From: Jacaranda mimosifolia
Lineage: Eukaryota > Streptophyta > Magnoliopsida > Lamiales > Bignoniaceae
DNA length: 64,000 bases
Direction of reading: 5' to 3'
Assembly: GCA_018894105.1 (NCBI GenBank)
Contig: CM032122.1
Location: forward strand, 22,107,674-22,171,673
The position numbers and the translations under genes are program-made. This document shows, in pieces, positions 48,184-60,139 of the stretch (its first letter is position 1; each line of letters begins with the position of its first letter). Under the pieces are notes generated by a model, which saw only the letters and a list, made by a program, of their open reading frames with translations, did not search any database and was not told the origin of the DNA.

Positions 48184-48900
48184 TTAAGTAAAAGTAAGAG
48201 AGTACTTTGCCATACCTCTTTCCTGTTGTGTCTTTAGCACTAACTTTAATGGTACTACATTTAGTAGCTTGCCTCCATGAGTGGGGAAGGAACATTTTTT
48301 TGGTTCAAGCAACATTTGCAACAACAATGACCTTAGTAATATTTGCATTTGTTGCATCTGTAGTATCAAGGATTATCTTTCCATCTCTTGTTAATATCAT
48401 GATTTTCTCCTCGACCACGAAGCATACTTTTATAGGATGTCTAATAACTCGATGATACTTATAGTATTTTGGTTGATTCATCTTCCCAACTTCCTTAGAA
48501 TGTTTTGATTGAGCAACTCGATTATTAGTCTTTCCAACAACTTATCAAAGATTTGAGAGATATTAGAGCTAAGGAAGGGATACTCTTATTCTTACAATTC
48601 TTTTAACGTAGGACAGTGCTTTTCATTTGACATATGTTTATCCTTAGGCTTGTCACCCTTTTCACTAGTTACAGAGATTTTAATTAACTGGTGATGCTTT
48701 AGTTGTCATGGGCTCCTTCATAGTAGCTTTAGTGAATTTCCCATTCCTCTTCAAGTCTCTTCTATCTTTGTTTTGGTTGTCCATCGAAAAAGTAGCTTTA
48801 CGGTTTGTAATTCTCAATTCCATGTCATAAGCATGAGTAGCTAATTCCTCCAAATTTTAGGGCTTGATCTCTTAGAGGATATAGAGAAGCCCCTAATGCA
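48184..48900 (-). pseudogene. Ty3/gypsy gag fragment joined to the copia fragment
   Basis: Minus-strand sequence reads through FEELATHAYDMELRITNRKA near 48850-48800 and then KYYKYHRVIRHPIKVCFVV and EEKIMILTRDGKIILDTTD near 48470-48350. Both are characteristic of a plant Ty3/gypsy gag family, with stops between them. It directly abuts the copia reverse-transcriptase fragment, so one element was inserted into, or recombined with, the other before decay. Confidence 0.7.
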
Positions 48901-49401
48901 TTTACTAGATAAATATCTCTATTATTAAAACTTCTAATTGCAAAATGCCTCATTTATCCTTTGTTTCTTCGCAGTTTGTCTCAAATTTCTGTCTTTGCTC
49001 TATTTACTGTTGAGCTTACTAGAAAGATTTTATAAGTTTGTGATAAATTGTTCAAGTTTCAAGCATGTGAAAAGGGTTTGTTTCTCATGCAAATAATTTT
49101 TAGTGAGTCAGAATTTAAAACGCCTGCAAAATTATTTACTTCATTTTTCTTAGGTTTCGTTTATTTTATTAGGTGGAATGAGGAATGACTGATAAAAATT
49201 AATATGAAATAAGTGATGAAATTAAAATATTAAGGCTAGTTTGATTTATGTTAATAGAGTGTAATAAAGGTTTTAATAGGGGCTAATCTCACGTTTAATG
49301 CATGAGATTAAAGTGGGCGGACCGGAGCAAATCAGATCCAAGCCTACACTATAGCACTAATTAGGCTCTAATCAAATTCCAGAGGTTGAAGTGAGATTGT
49401 T
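48901..49401. other. Flank of the gypsy element
   Basis: The first ~200 bp may extend the degraded gypsy gag upstream (minus strand). The rest is unassigned. The last five bases, TTGTT (49397-49401), are the likely target duplication of the next element. Confidence 0.4.
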
Positions 49402-50548
49402 TGTAGCGCCCCTACTCGGGATAACACCTAAGTTGATGCACCACTCTGATTCAGACTTAAATCTCATACATGATTCTAACAATAGGCCCATCAGAAAATT
49501 TTTCCAAAAATTTCAAGGATAACAACAATCTTCAACCTAAGCACGTCTTACAAAGGTATGAATTTCAAACCATCACAAGTTCATCATTCATCGATTCATA
49601 CCTATTACAATTCATAAGTTCAAGTCAAATGTCTCATAACATCTCCAAGTTCTCACTAAACATAAAAGTAATCCATACACAAGTTTAAGTACCTATTCTA
49701 TTACAAAACATATTTACATCATTCCAAGCCTAAAGTACAAAGTCATCACCAAAACCCGTCTGAAAATGTCAAGAGATATTGGGGGAGTAAGTCTAAAGCC
49801 TTAGTGAGGGATAACTTAAGAAATACAGAAGAGATCTATCGAGGAAGGTTCAACTCAACAAATCATCAAATAAATATACAGAACATGATAGATTCAGAAT
49901 CAAACAGTAAACATAGCAAAATAGGAAACGCTCCTGCCTTATTGCTCCAAGACATATTTCAGACAGACAGAATTTAGATAGGCAAAACAAACCCAAAGCA
50001 CATGCATTCCAAGAAACCTACAGACATGCATTGTAGAATCACCTTATTCCAGTCAGACAAACAGATTACCAAAGTGTAATAGCTTAGTATATGGCGGATG
50101 CCCATACGAGCCGTATAGCGCACCACTGGTGCCTAGGGGAGAGTCCCTAGCATACCGCCAATACCCAGGGGAGAGTCCCTAGCGTACCACCGACACCTAG
50201 GGGAAAGTCCCTAGCATATCATTGACACCAAGGGGAAAGTCCCAAGCGTGCCTCATATAACCAAACATTTCGCCCGAATTGGCCCTTAGCCCATATTTTC
50301 TCCGTACATATAACATAATTCACAACCGTTTGTGCAAATGCCCAAGGGAAAGTCCCTAACGCACTGCCGATTCCCAGAATAGAACAGAACAAAGCAGAAT
50401 GGAACAGAACAGAACAGATAGAAATGCCGCCAAGGCAACAGGATAGCAACTAATAGATTCAGATAAGCCAACATGGCCAAATAAGGCTGTACAGATAACA
50501 GATATGCTGGCGAGGCAACAGAGAACGATACAAATCAGTACAGATAGT
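49402..50548 (-). repeat. Gypsy 3' LTR, truncated
   Basis: 49565-50548 matches 54627-55610 of the 5' LTR at about 93-95% by eye. The outer ~160 bp (49402-49564) has no partner in the 5' copy, and the 1.7 kb that should lie on the inner side is deleted. Confidence 0.85.
50130..50258. repeat. Tandem ~32-bp hairpin repeats in the 3' LTR
   Basis: Four adjacent units follow the pattern CTAGGGGAGAGTCCCTAG plus a CATACCGCC-like spacer. Each core can fold as CTAGGG-GAGAGT-CCCTAG. A fifth, separated unit lies at about 50338-50372. Confidence 0.9.
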
Positions 50549-50591
50549 TCTCCTCATGAGGCTTTAACTTCCTTGATGCGTAAGCGATGAC

Positions 50592-51835
50592 TCATCCTCT
50601 CTGCATCAACACGTATCCTAGCCCTTTATATAAAGCATCTGTGTATACCACAAAGCCATTTAACCCGTCTAGAAGGGCTAAAACTGGAGCTGTAGTTAGG
50701 CGGTTCTTCAATTCCTGAAAGCTCTTCTCACATTCCTCATTCCAATCAGATGGCTGGTCTTTCTGAGTTAACTTTATCAACGGATCAGCTATTTTGGAGG
50801 AATCTTGGACAAATCTCTGATAATATCCGGCCAATCCCAAAAAACTTCAGACTTCGGTAACAGTTCCATGTCTCTTCTAATTGACAATTACTTCCATTTT
50901 AGAGGGGTCCACTTCTAGCCCACCTCGAGTGATTACGTGACCTAAAAATATTACTTTCTCAATCCAAAATTCGCACTTACTGAACTTAGCATACATTTGA
51001 TGCTCTTTCAAAGTTTTTAAAACTATGTGTAAGTGATTTCTATGTTCTTCCTTGGATTTAGAGAATACCAGGATGTCATCGATAAAGATGACCACAAACT
51101 GGTCCAAGTACGGCCTGAAAATCCAGTGCATCAAGTCAATGAATGCCGCCGGGGCGTTGGTTAGACCAAATGGCATTACTACAAACTTAAAGTGACCAGA
51201 CCGAGAATTGAAAGCTGTCTTAGGGATATCCTCTTCTTTGATCTTCAATTGATAATATCTCGTCTTAACTCCAGCTTGGAGAAAATTCTTGACCCTTACA
51301 ATAGGCCAAATAACTCCTCGATATATGGGAGAGGGTATTTAGTTTTAATAGTGACCTTGTTCAATTCTCGATAGTCGATGCTCATCCTTAAAGACCCATC
51401 CTTCTTCTTGACGAATTGCACTGGGGCTCCCCAAGGGGACGTGCTGGCTCTAATGAACTTTTTCTCTCGCAACTCCTGCAGTTGGCTCTTTAACTCCTTA
51501 AGCTCAGTAGGCGCTATTCGGTACGGAGTCTTGGAGAATGGCGTAGCCCCTAGTAGAGTGTGAATGACAAACTCTATCTCTCTGTCTGGGGGTAATGAGT
51601 TTAATTCTTCAGGAAATACCTTTAGGTATTCTGCTACTACTTCTACGTCCTCGACCCTGACCATATCTCGTGGTTTGTTAATGAGGTATGCCAAAAATCC
51701 TTGTCCACCTTTATTTAAAATCTGCTTTACTTCTAACGCTGATATGATCGGTATTGGAGAAGCGTTATCTGTCGAGGGGTGTGAAGATATCAAAGTTCCT
51801 TCCCCGAGTGTGATGCACTTGGTGTAACAATTCAC
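50592..51835 (-). pseudogene. Gypsy reverse transcriptase and partial RNase H
   Basis: Three minus-strand open pieces: 51835-51296 ([20 protein letters not shown], then [17 protein letters not shown]), 51248-50877 (GLTNAPAAFIDLM; FIDD catalytic box within VVIFIDDILVFSKSKEEH) and 50840-50592 (MGLAGYYQRFVQDSSKIADP and the RNase H start with VVYTDA). Breaks separate the pieces. The catalytic FIDD is preserved. Coding ends at the jump into the 3' LTR, so no integrase follows. Confidence 0.92.
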
Positions 51836-51856
51836 CTGTGCCTGATGATGGTATAG

Positions 51857-52345
51857 TCAATCCATCCCAAGGATGACGTCATACCCATGAATGGACATTC
51901 GTATTAGATTAGCTAGATACACTCGGCCCTCGCTTATGATCGGGCAATCCCAATACATGGCATTTGTGACTAACCCTACTCCTAAGGGTGTTTGCACTTC
52001 AACTTGGTAAGCCATGGTTTCAAGTTGTACATTTAATTTTTCAGAAAAATCAACAGATATAAATGAATGGGATGCTCCAGGATCATATAACACTTTACCA
52101 AGATTTTTGGAGATAGTAATCATACCTTCAACCACTTCATTGGGATCTGGTGCATCTTCTCCGGTTAGGGCATATGCATGGGCTTGGACTTTGTGTTTCC
52201 CTCTTCCTCCTAGTGCTGGATTTTTCTTTCCCAGGCAATCTTTCAGAAAATGTTGACTGCTTCCATACCTTAGGCATTTACCCTGCTTCTGCCAACAATT
52301 CACTTCTTCATGGCTCATTGATCCACAGAATCCACACGGCGCCAA
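51857..52345 (-). pseudogene. Gypsy zinc knuckle and aspartic protease fragment
   Basis: A CCHC-like knuckle (CLRYGSSQHFLKDC) has Tyr in place of the second Cys. The protease-type domain starts VLYDPGASHSFISVDF, where the catalytic D-S/T-G triad is D-P-G, and runs to YDVILGMD. Both key sites are altered, so this copy could not process its polyprotein. Confidence 0.88.
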
Positions 52346-52470
52346 TACCTTATTTTGAGCTCGATTTACTGTCTCATTAGCCCTAGGAACTCGTTGGGAT
52401 GTGCTTCCAGTTTGTATCCTAGGCTGTTTCTTGATAGCACCACTGGGTCCTCCTGGGGATGGTCTACCCT

Positions 52471-53282
52471 TTAGACCCCTGTCTTCAATTTTTTGAATTT
52501 CTTGTAGTTCTTATTCATATTGCAGTGCCTTGCTAACTGCCATGTTGAATTCGGTAAGTCGAAGATGGCTAGGCCCCGTCTAAGCTCTGGCCTCAGTCCT
52601 TGAACAAACCATTGAATCTGTCGACTTTCATCTTCCAGAATGTATGGTGCATACTGTATTAATCGGTTGAAAGTTGCTTCGTATTGACTGACAGATTGGC
52701 TTCCTTGGATCAGATTCATAAATTCCCTTTCTCTCAACTGCTTAACTACTAAGGGAATGTATTTGTCCATGAATTCCCGAGTAAAATTATCCCAAGTCCG
52801 GGAGGTCCTTAAAGCAGTCCATCTGCGATCTATCATCTTCCACCAACTTCTCGTAGACCCGGCTAGAAGAAATGTGGCAAATCTTACCTTTTGCTCATCC
52901 GAGTATCTAGAGTTTTGAATATGACCTCCAAGTCCTCTACCCATTCCGCTGCCTTGCGGTCATCTGGCTCCCCGAAAAACTTTGGGGGCTAGAAATGGAG
53001 AAATCGTTCCAGTGCTCGATCCTCATTCATCTCATTAGCCCTTCTTACTTCACCGCTCGGCTGTCGAGCCTGTTGCCTAGCTCTAGGCCTTCTCTGATTC
53101 ACAAGGTCCACTGGCTGCCCCACAGAAGGAGTTTGTGAAATTTCCTTTTCTAAGTCTGGTGGCTGATAAGTAGGTACCTCCTGCCTAGGGATTCTTGGTG
53201 CATTAGCAGGCCGACCAGTTGGTCTTCCTCTACGACTTGCTCTAGCTAGAGCGGGCCTAGGAGCACTACCATGAGATGCCAT
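52471..53282 (-). pseudogene. Gypsy gag fragment
   Basis: Opens MASHGSAPRPALARASRRGR with a Pro/Arg-rich head and stops at 52989. It continues in 52944-52471 with VRFATFLLAGSTRSWWKMID and FTREFMDKYIPLVVKQLRER, the retrotransposon gag (PF03732-type) core. The intervening stop and shift show decay. Confidence 0.88.
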
Positions 53283-53717
53283 CTTTCACTTTGAAATTTA
53301 TGATGCAGTCTCGAGCCTGCGATTATAATTTGCCAATTATCACTTTAACATTCAAGAATCCTTCAGAATTTCTTGAACTTTCCAAAATTAAAGAAAAACA
53401 AAGTAAATTTTAACATAAGCTCCAATATCTTAAAACAAGAAAGAAAGGAAGTTTGACAAAGATATAAAAGATAACTTCATTAGCATACGTGGTTAGCAAT
53501 AGCAAAGTTACAATAGTATGTACGAAGTTCAAAGTTTTCAAAAATGGCCATGCTAACTAATCACCTAATCCAGTTTAAAATGATTAGGCGAAGGAAAAGA
53601 AAAGGAAAATATTAGCCGATATCATGCAATCCTAATGGTTAGAAGTTCTGGCAAGTACTATGCCAAGTACACATACAAAATGTCATCACAGCACCAAATC
53701 ATTTATCATAACCCTAC

Positions 53718-54546
53718 TCATCAGTAATGTCTGACGCAGCGTTCGCTTCGTCGTCACGCCACTGATCATGATCATCCCACATCACACCCGAGCCCCACAT
53801 CCAATTTGGGTCCACATCATCATCGTCCTCGTCCTCAATCACCAACGGTGCAACTATTGGGGGTTCAAGGATAGGATCGCGTCTGGGAACTCTGCAGCTT
53901 CTTCTAGGTCCTATTCTGGATCATTTTCGGCATTTTCATCGGGGTCCTCTTCTGGATCCTCTTCAACATTCTCATCGGGGTCCTCTTCTAGATCCTCTTC
54001 AGCATCCTCATCGTGGTTTTCTTCCTCAATCGGTGCCTCTTGTGCATGTTCGGGCTCTGGGGGTGGGCGAATCCCTGAGGGTCCAGCTCCGACATCAATC
54101 CCTATGCCGACTACTATGACTTGGTCAATGGACCTGCCGTAATAGGCTATCATCTGGCTTATCTCGTTCATCACGGGGTGGGGTACCTCTACAGTCCTCT
54201 GATGATCTGCCTCTAACTCTCGAAATGTGGCTTCCATTTGCTCCGTTATGGTACGAAGTCCTTGTACCTGCGCCTCAACAATGCTAATCCGCAAGCGTTC
54301 TCATTCCACATTCCCCATGAGTCGATCTGTGAGGTAATCTCTAGCTCCGATCATCGACCTCAGTTGGTATGCCTTTGCTTTTTCACGTATCAATGCCTCA
54401 CGCTGGTCATTGATCTTGTCTTCCAGTGATTAACACAGCTTCAACAATTTCGCCCTTTCTTCCTCTAAGAGTCTGATCGTAGGATCAGAAGATTCCTTGC
54501 TTGGCCCCGCTGCAGGCTCCTTCCCTTTGTCACAGTTGTTAGCCAT
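53718..54546 (-). pseudogene. Additional acidic ORF upstream of gypsy gag
   Basis: Between the 5' LTR and gag, on the coding strand, an ATG at 54546 (MANNCDKGKEPAAGPSKESS) opens a frame that is broken by a stop near residue 39 and another before 54294. It continues as a helical segment (VQGLRTITEQMEATFRELEA) and a strongly acidic tandem repeat built from EDPDEN and EEDPEED units. After a shift it ends near 53718. It is not gag, which follows separately. I do not recognise the family. Confidence 0.6.
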
Positions 54547-54626
54547 CCTACTAAAAACATAAGGTTCACAAGAGTCTATTTTTGTTAATATCACATAAAA
54601 ATCTATATCCTATCGTCCTGGGTCAC

Positions 54627-57369
54627 ATAAGAAACCATCACAAGTTCATCATTCATCAATTCATACCTATTACAATTCATAAGTTCAAGTCAAATATCTC
54701 ATAACATCTCCAAGTTCTCACTAAACATAAAAGTGATCCATACACAAGTTTAAGCACCTATTCTATTACAAAACATATTTACATCCTTCCAAACCTAAAG
54801 TACAAAGTCATCACCAAAACTCGCCTGAAAATGTCAAGAGATATTGGGGGAGTAAGTCCAAAGCCTTAGTGAGGGATAACTTAAGAAATACAGAAGAGAT
54901 CTATAGATGAAGGTTCAACTCAACAGATCATCAAATAAATATACAGAACATGATAGATTCAGAATCAAACAGTAAACATAGCAAAACAAGAAAAGCTCCT
55001 GCCTTATTGCTCCAAGAAAGATTTCAGACAGACAGAATTCAGATAGGCAAAATAAACCCAAAGCACATGCATTCCAAGAAAACTACAGACATGCATTGCA
55101 GAATCACCTTATTCCAGTTAGACAAACATATTACCTAAGCGTAAAAGCTTGGTATATGGTGGATGCCCATACGAGCCGTATAGCGCACCGCTGGTACCTA
55201 GGGGAGAGTCCCTAGCATACCGCCGATACCCAGGGAAGAGTCCCTAGCATACTGCCGACACCCAGGGGAAAGTCCCTAGTATATCGTTGACACTGAGGGG
55301 AAAGTCCCAAGCGTGCTTCATATAACCAAACATTTCGCCCGGATTGGCCTTTGGCCCATATTTTCTCCGTACACATAACAGAATTCACAACCGTTTGTGC
55401 AGATGCCCAAGGGAAAGTCCCTAGCGCACCGCCGGTTCCCAAAATAGAACAAAACATAGTAGAACGGAACATAATAGACAGAAATGCCGCCAAGGCAACA
55501 GGATAGCAACTAACAGATTTAGATAAGCCAACATGGCCAAATAAAGCTATATGGATAACAGATATGCCGGCGAGGCAACAGAGAACGATACAAGTCAGTA
55601 CAGATACGAGACAAACAGACAGACAACTGAAATACAGATAACAGATAAGGTTCTGGGCGCCAGAACAGACAGAAATAGAATCGATATCAACGATAACCCT
55701 CACAGGGGTGTTCAAATAAGATAACAGATAGTAAATTAGAATTCCAACATATTTCAGATTTCAAACAGACAGAGTATGGAACAGAAACAGAAAACCCACA
55801 TAGGGGCTTATTACAATAACAGATAATTAAAAAGGAGTTCCAGGTTGGCAGACCCTCACCTCTTGTAGTTATAGCAAAATAACCACAACCCGAAATCTAT
55901 TGGTCGACAGGACCCACTTCTTCGTCACCTAGTCAAAAGAATATTTCAAAAGTCAAATTCCTATTCGACTCTAGTAACCTTCTAGAATGGTACCATAAGT
56001 ATTCTAACATTACTAGTTTATGAATCAACATGGTGATATAGGCTCATCGGTAGTATCTACACAAGTATTCCAATATATCAATTATTCTAGAATTTATCAA
56101 GACATTCTATATCGGTCCTATAAATAACATGATATCTTATTTGACTGCGAAATTGTATCATATCATTATCTTAGTCAATCCATACCAAATAGTCCAATTT
56201 CTACCATTGATTATTCTTAGTCAAATGCCACTTAAATCATCAATTATTTAAGGTCCCAATAATTCCAATATTATCCAATTCAGGTCCTAATTCCAAAATC
56301 CCAAGTTCAAGTATTCTTATCAAATTCATAATTTCCAATTTTGGTCACTTTACATAATGTCCAAGTCCACTACTATATCATCCATAGCATGGAAGAGTTC
56401 ACTACATAAATATACATGGCATATCATCATCCTCAAGTCCTATTCTTAGCATGGATACAACATTAAATATGAATACATGCATGCACATACATATACATAT
56501 ATATATCTTCAATCTTTTACCACAACTACGCAACGAGAGCTCGGATCCACGAACTAACTATGCCACTACGATCGTCTCGATGAAAGGAAGTTTTTGTCTT
56601 CCCGCCGCCGCCGGAAAATCTCAATATCACCACGGTTCTACTCCTCTCGAGCTTCTGAATCTAATGCCACCTTCGGTTTCTCGTTTAGAGGTCTGTAGCC
56701 ACCGAAAATGAGCTCAACAGCCCAAAATCTTTCTTCTTCCGCCATGCTCCGATCTCTGTCCACCGTCACCGTCGCGGCGTAAAACCCACATGCAAAACTT
56801 CCATGATGGTTTCCTTGCTGAGAACTACCCAACCCACCTTTCAGAAGTCAAAATCGTCGCCGGAAAAGTGCAAATCTAGTTGCCCGCCGTGAATGATGTC
56901 TCGGTCCTCTTCACTCATGGTGGCTCGCCGTCCGATCAACAGTGCATGTGGTGTGCGAGTGTAGCCAGAGGTGTGGGGAGTGTTTTGGTTAGCTTGGTTT
57001 GGAGAAATGTGGTCACCGGAGGGAGATCGCCGGTGGGAATGGTGCTCGCGGGAGAAGGAGAAAAGGAAGAAGAAAGGAAAAGAAAAAGAAGGAAAAAAAA
57101 AGAAAGGAAAGAAAAGGAGGAAAAATCTGCTGCCCGTTTTTGGTTTTAAAATTTGATTTTTCGTGTATTGCAATTTAGTCCTCCAAGTTTCAATCAGCCC
57201 CAATTAGACCCCTAAAATTTTTAAAATTTCTAAAATTAAAGTTTTCTTATTAACAAATTGACCACCAAAATTAAATAAAACAATAATTTAGCAAGTATAA
57301 CATAAAATCATGAAATTTAAATATATAAAAATTAAATTCTATAAATTATGAAATTTTCGGGGTGTTACA
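54627..57369 (-). repeat. Gypsy 5' LTR
   Basis: About 2.7 kb on the minus strand from TGTAACACCCC. The distal third matches the 3' LTR. The proximal part contains a GC-richer region (56540-57060) and a polypurine/polypyrimidine run (57050-57120). The LTR's last ~160 bp, and any primer-binding site, appear deleted at the junction near 54627. Confidence 0.8.
55194..55318. repeat. Tandem ~32-bp hairpin repeats in the 5' LTR
   Basis: Same four-unit array as at 50130-50258, with a few substitutions, and the same separated fifth unit about 90 bp on. Confidence 0.9.
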
Positions 57370-57484
57370 TTGTCAATGTCCTCTATGCTGATTAGCAATT
57401 TAATTGACGAATTTGTCCTTCAATAATTATATGAAGTTACCGTGAGCCCTCTAAAATCAATTCAAATTTAAAATTTGAATGTTG

Positions 57485-58829
57485 CGGGAAAATCATACTT
57501 TTAGTCCCATAACTTAGGGTCATTTTCAATTGAGTTCAATTCATTTATGCATTATCATATTGAGTCCCATAATTCAAAAATTTTCTCACATTTGGTCCTA
57601 CCTCTCCCCTTTTATCAAATACTTAACGGAAAACGCACGTGCCATACGCGTGGCTGCTAACAGGTTGGTTTTGGGGGGGAAATTGACGAGGCCAAAGTTA
57701 TGGGACCAAAAGTGCGATTTTCTGGGGCACTGTTTACATCTATATTTTAAATACTTTTCAATGCTTATTTTCAAATTAAAATTTAACATTTAATAGAAAG
57801 TATAATTTTAAATTATATTTTACTAAAAAAGTTATTTTTAAATTTAAATTATATTTTAAATTCTAATAAAATTTATAAACAAGTTTTTTATAAATTTAAA
57901 TTTTAAAACATAATTTTTAATTATATTTTATTAAAAAATTATTTCTAAAATTTGAAAATATAATTTAAAATTTGTAAACAAGTTATTTATAAAATATAAT
58001 TGTAAATTATATTTTATTAAACAAGTTATTTCTAAATTTAAATTATATTTAAATATAATTTTAAATTATCTTTTATTAAACAAGTTTTTTTTCTAAATCT
58101 AAATTATATAAAATTTTAATAATTTTAAATATATTTAGAAATAATGAAATTAAAAAAATTAATTTAAATTTTATAATTAAAATAATTGTTCCAAATTCTA
58201 AATATAATCAAAATATATTTAAATTAAAAATATAATTTAAATTTTGAAATGTATTTCCAATTTAAATAATTTTTAAAAATAACAAAAATTTCACAATTTA
58301 ATGACTAAATAAATTTTCAAAAAAAAATTATGAAATATAAATTATAATTTTTATCATGTTTGGAAAGAAATATTTAATTTATCTTTTTAAAAATTTAGAA
58401 TATTTTTGAAAATATTTGCTGAATAAAAATAAATTCTTTAATTTATAATAATTAAAAAGATTGGATATTTATTTCTTGTAATTTAGAATATTTTAAATTT
58501 AAATCTATAAAAATTATTAAATTTTTTTAATAATAATTCCCCCCGCCCTTGTTTCTCTCTTTTTTTTTTTTTTTTTTTTTTCTTTTATAGGTTATTTTTC
58601 CTCCAAAATGAAGAGTGAACAGTACCAGACCAGTTTTCCCTCCAAAACCTAGTTGCTGATGGCGCACATGCTCCGCATGTGTTTTTTCCATTAATTATTT
58701 AACAGAAGGAGGGAGGCGGACTAAATGTGAGAAAAATTTTAAATTATGGAAATTAATGTGATAATTTCGAAATGAATGGTATTCAATTGAAAGTGATGCT
58801 AAGTTATGGGACTGAAAATGTGATTTTCC
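57485..58829. mobile_element. MULE-like non-autonomous element, ~110-bp TIRs
   Basis: The left end (GGGAAAATCATACTTTTAG, TCCCATAACTTAG ... TCTCACATTTGGTCC) and the inverted right end (GGACTAAATGTGAGAAAAAT ... CTAAGTTATGGGACTGAAAA) pair over about 110 bp. A perfect 10-bp direct repeat, TTGAATGTTG, flanks it (57475-57484 and 58830-58839); a 9- to 11-bp duplication is typical of Mutator-like elements. The interior is extremely AT-rich with a T-run at about 58559-58581. There is no transposase. Confidence 0.9.
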
Positions 58830-58839
58830 TTGAATGTTG

Positions 58840-59628
58840 AGACTTGATGCTTAAGCAATTTTGTTGCATAAACTGGTACATAAGCGTGCAGTGGGTAACA
58901 TGCTTATACTTCATTAACAGTTTGGTGCATAGTTATGTTTCCATACCATGTCTAGGCACTTTTTTATTGGTAATAAAATGTGTCCAACTTGATCTTAGGC
59001 AACCATATTTTCTATGCATGTGCGCAAAAATTGCGCACCCTGGCGCTCGTGCGCACAATCATGATATGCCTATATGCAACAGAAAACAAAAAGAGCATTA
59101 TGTCCTGAATTTTCAAATGACAAATTATCAATTTATCCAAATATTATATTAGCTATAGAGCCACACTCTTCTGTCAAATCGAATGCAATGCTTCCCCAAA
59201 TTTGAAACCCTAGTTCCCACCTTGAAGATTTAATAGGCACTTTGTGTGAAGGTAATCAAACGTGCTCTCTAAATTTATCTTCAACGTTCTTAATAATATT
59301 GTATCCCTGTTCATTCTTCCACATATATGATGGTTTTGGGTCTTTACTATTTTAAATTCATACTTTTTTGCATGTTAATATTTTATTAGTAGTGGAGAAT
59401 GAAGGAACTGAAGTTATATAAAAGTTCTTTTATTAATCATCTTTTTAATTAATTTTAGAAAAAACAACACTATATATTGGTGAATACCATGTATCAAACG
59501 TGACATGATGATTATCAACTGATTTGTTAAATGTAACCTAGAGTATCAAATAGAGGATTAAATTACTAGAGATTATCCTAATCTTGTATAATTTGCCACG
59601 GGTTGAAATTAGACAACATTATTAATAG
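58840..59628. other. Intergenic DNA
   Basis: No gene is supported. A chance open frame lies at 58844-59152. The segment 59618-59628 (ATTATTAATAG) is the left target duplication of the next element. Confidence 0.5.
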
Positions 59629-60139
59629 CCAGAGGTGGATCTATAGCTTTGACTTTGTGGGGGGTGCAAAAATTATAAATATAAATACAAATACGAACTC
59701 GAAATACATGTTGCCATCAAAGTTGAGCATGTCGCTCTTTCATATCATAATATTCATCAATAATTAAATTAATATCAAAATTTTTAATAATATCTTTCTC
59801 AATTTAAATAACTAACAATAGTTTTTTTTTTAATGGAATAACTAGCAATAGTTAAAAAATCATTTTTTTCATCAAATTTTTTAAGTGTATTTTTGACAAA
59901 TATGTTCTCAAATAAATAAAATAGAAGTATCCTAATAGGTCCAAGCCTAACTTAATTGTAAATTATTTTTAAATATATAAACTATAAATTATTACAAAAA
60001 TTAAAAAGTATATATAAAAATATTGCGAAAATTATCACTAAAGTTTTAAAAATATATAGAAAAATTAAAAAAAATTAAAAATATATATAACAATGGTGGG
60101 GGGCAATGTGCCCCCCCCCCCTCCCCCCCTAGATCTATG
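59629..60139. mobile_element. hAT-like MITE
   Basis: Starts CCAGAGGTGGATCTATAG and ends CCCTAGATCTATG, imperfect inverted ends of the CAGAGGYGGA type frequent in plant hAT MITEs. ATTATTAATAG occurs directly on both sides (59618-59628 and 60140-60150). The right end contains long C-runs (60108-60129), mirrored by a short G-run at the left. Confidence 0.75.

Larger units (their letters stand above)
49402..57369 (-). mobile_element. Internally deleted Ty3/gypsy retrotransposon
   Basis: Read on the minus strand it begins TGTAACACCCC (57369) and ends GGGGCGCTACA (49402), both TG...CA ends. Flanking pentamers are TTGTC and TTGTT, a 4-of-5 match to a 5-bp duplication. Order: 5' LTR (57369-54627), extra ORF (54546-53718), gag (53282-52471), zinc knuckle and protease (52345-51857), reverse transcriptase and start of RNase H (51835-50592), then a direct jump into the 3' LTR (50548-49402). 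Integrase, most of RNase H and part of each LTR are missing. All frames carry stops. It is inactive. Confidence 0.88.

Noticed and set aside
50130..50258. Regular 32-bp repeats suggestive of a CRISPR array
   Set aside because: Spacers are as conserved as the repeats, and the array is duplicated in both LTRs of a retrotransposon.
50592..51835. Possible endogenous pararetrovirus instead of a retrotransposon
   Set aside because: Presence of two LTRs with TG...CA ends, a gag core of retrotransposon type and no movement or coat-protein features favour Ty3/gypsy.
55212..55715. 167-codon minus-strand frame in the gypsy 5' LTR
   Set aside because: It reads through tandem LTR repeats, lacks a domain, and is broken in the other LTR.
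56841..57203. 120-codon minus-strand frame near the gypsy LTR start
   Set aside because: It contains a long Phe/Pro/Ser run from a polypyrimidine tract and lies wholly in the LTR; no protein family is recognised.
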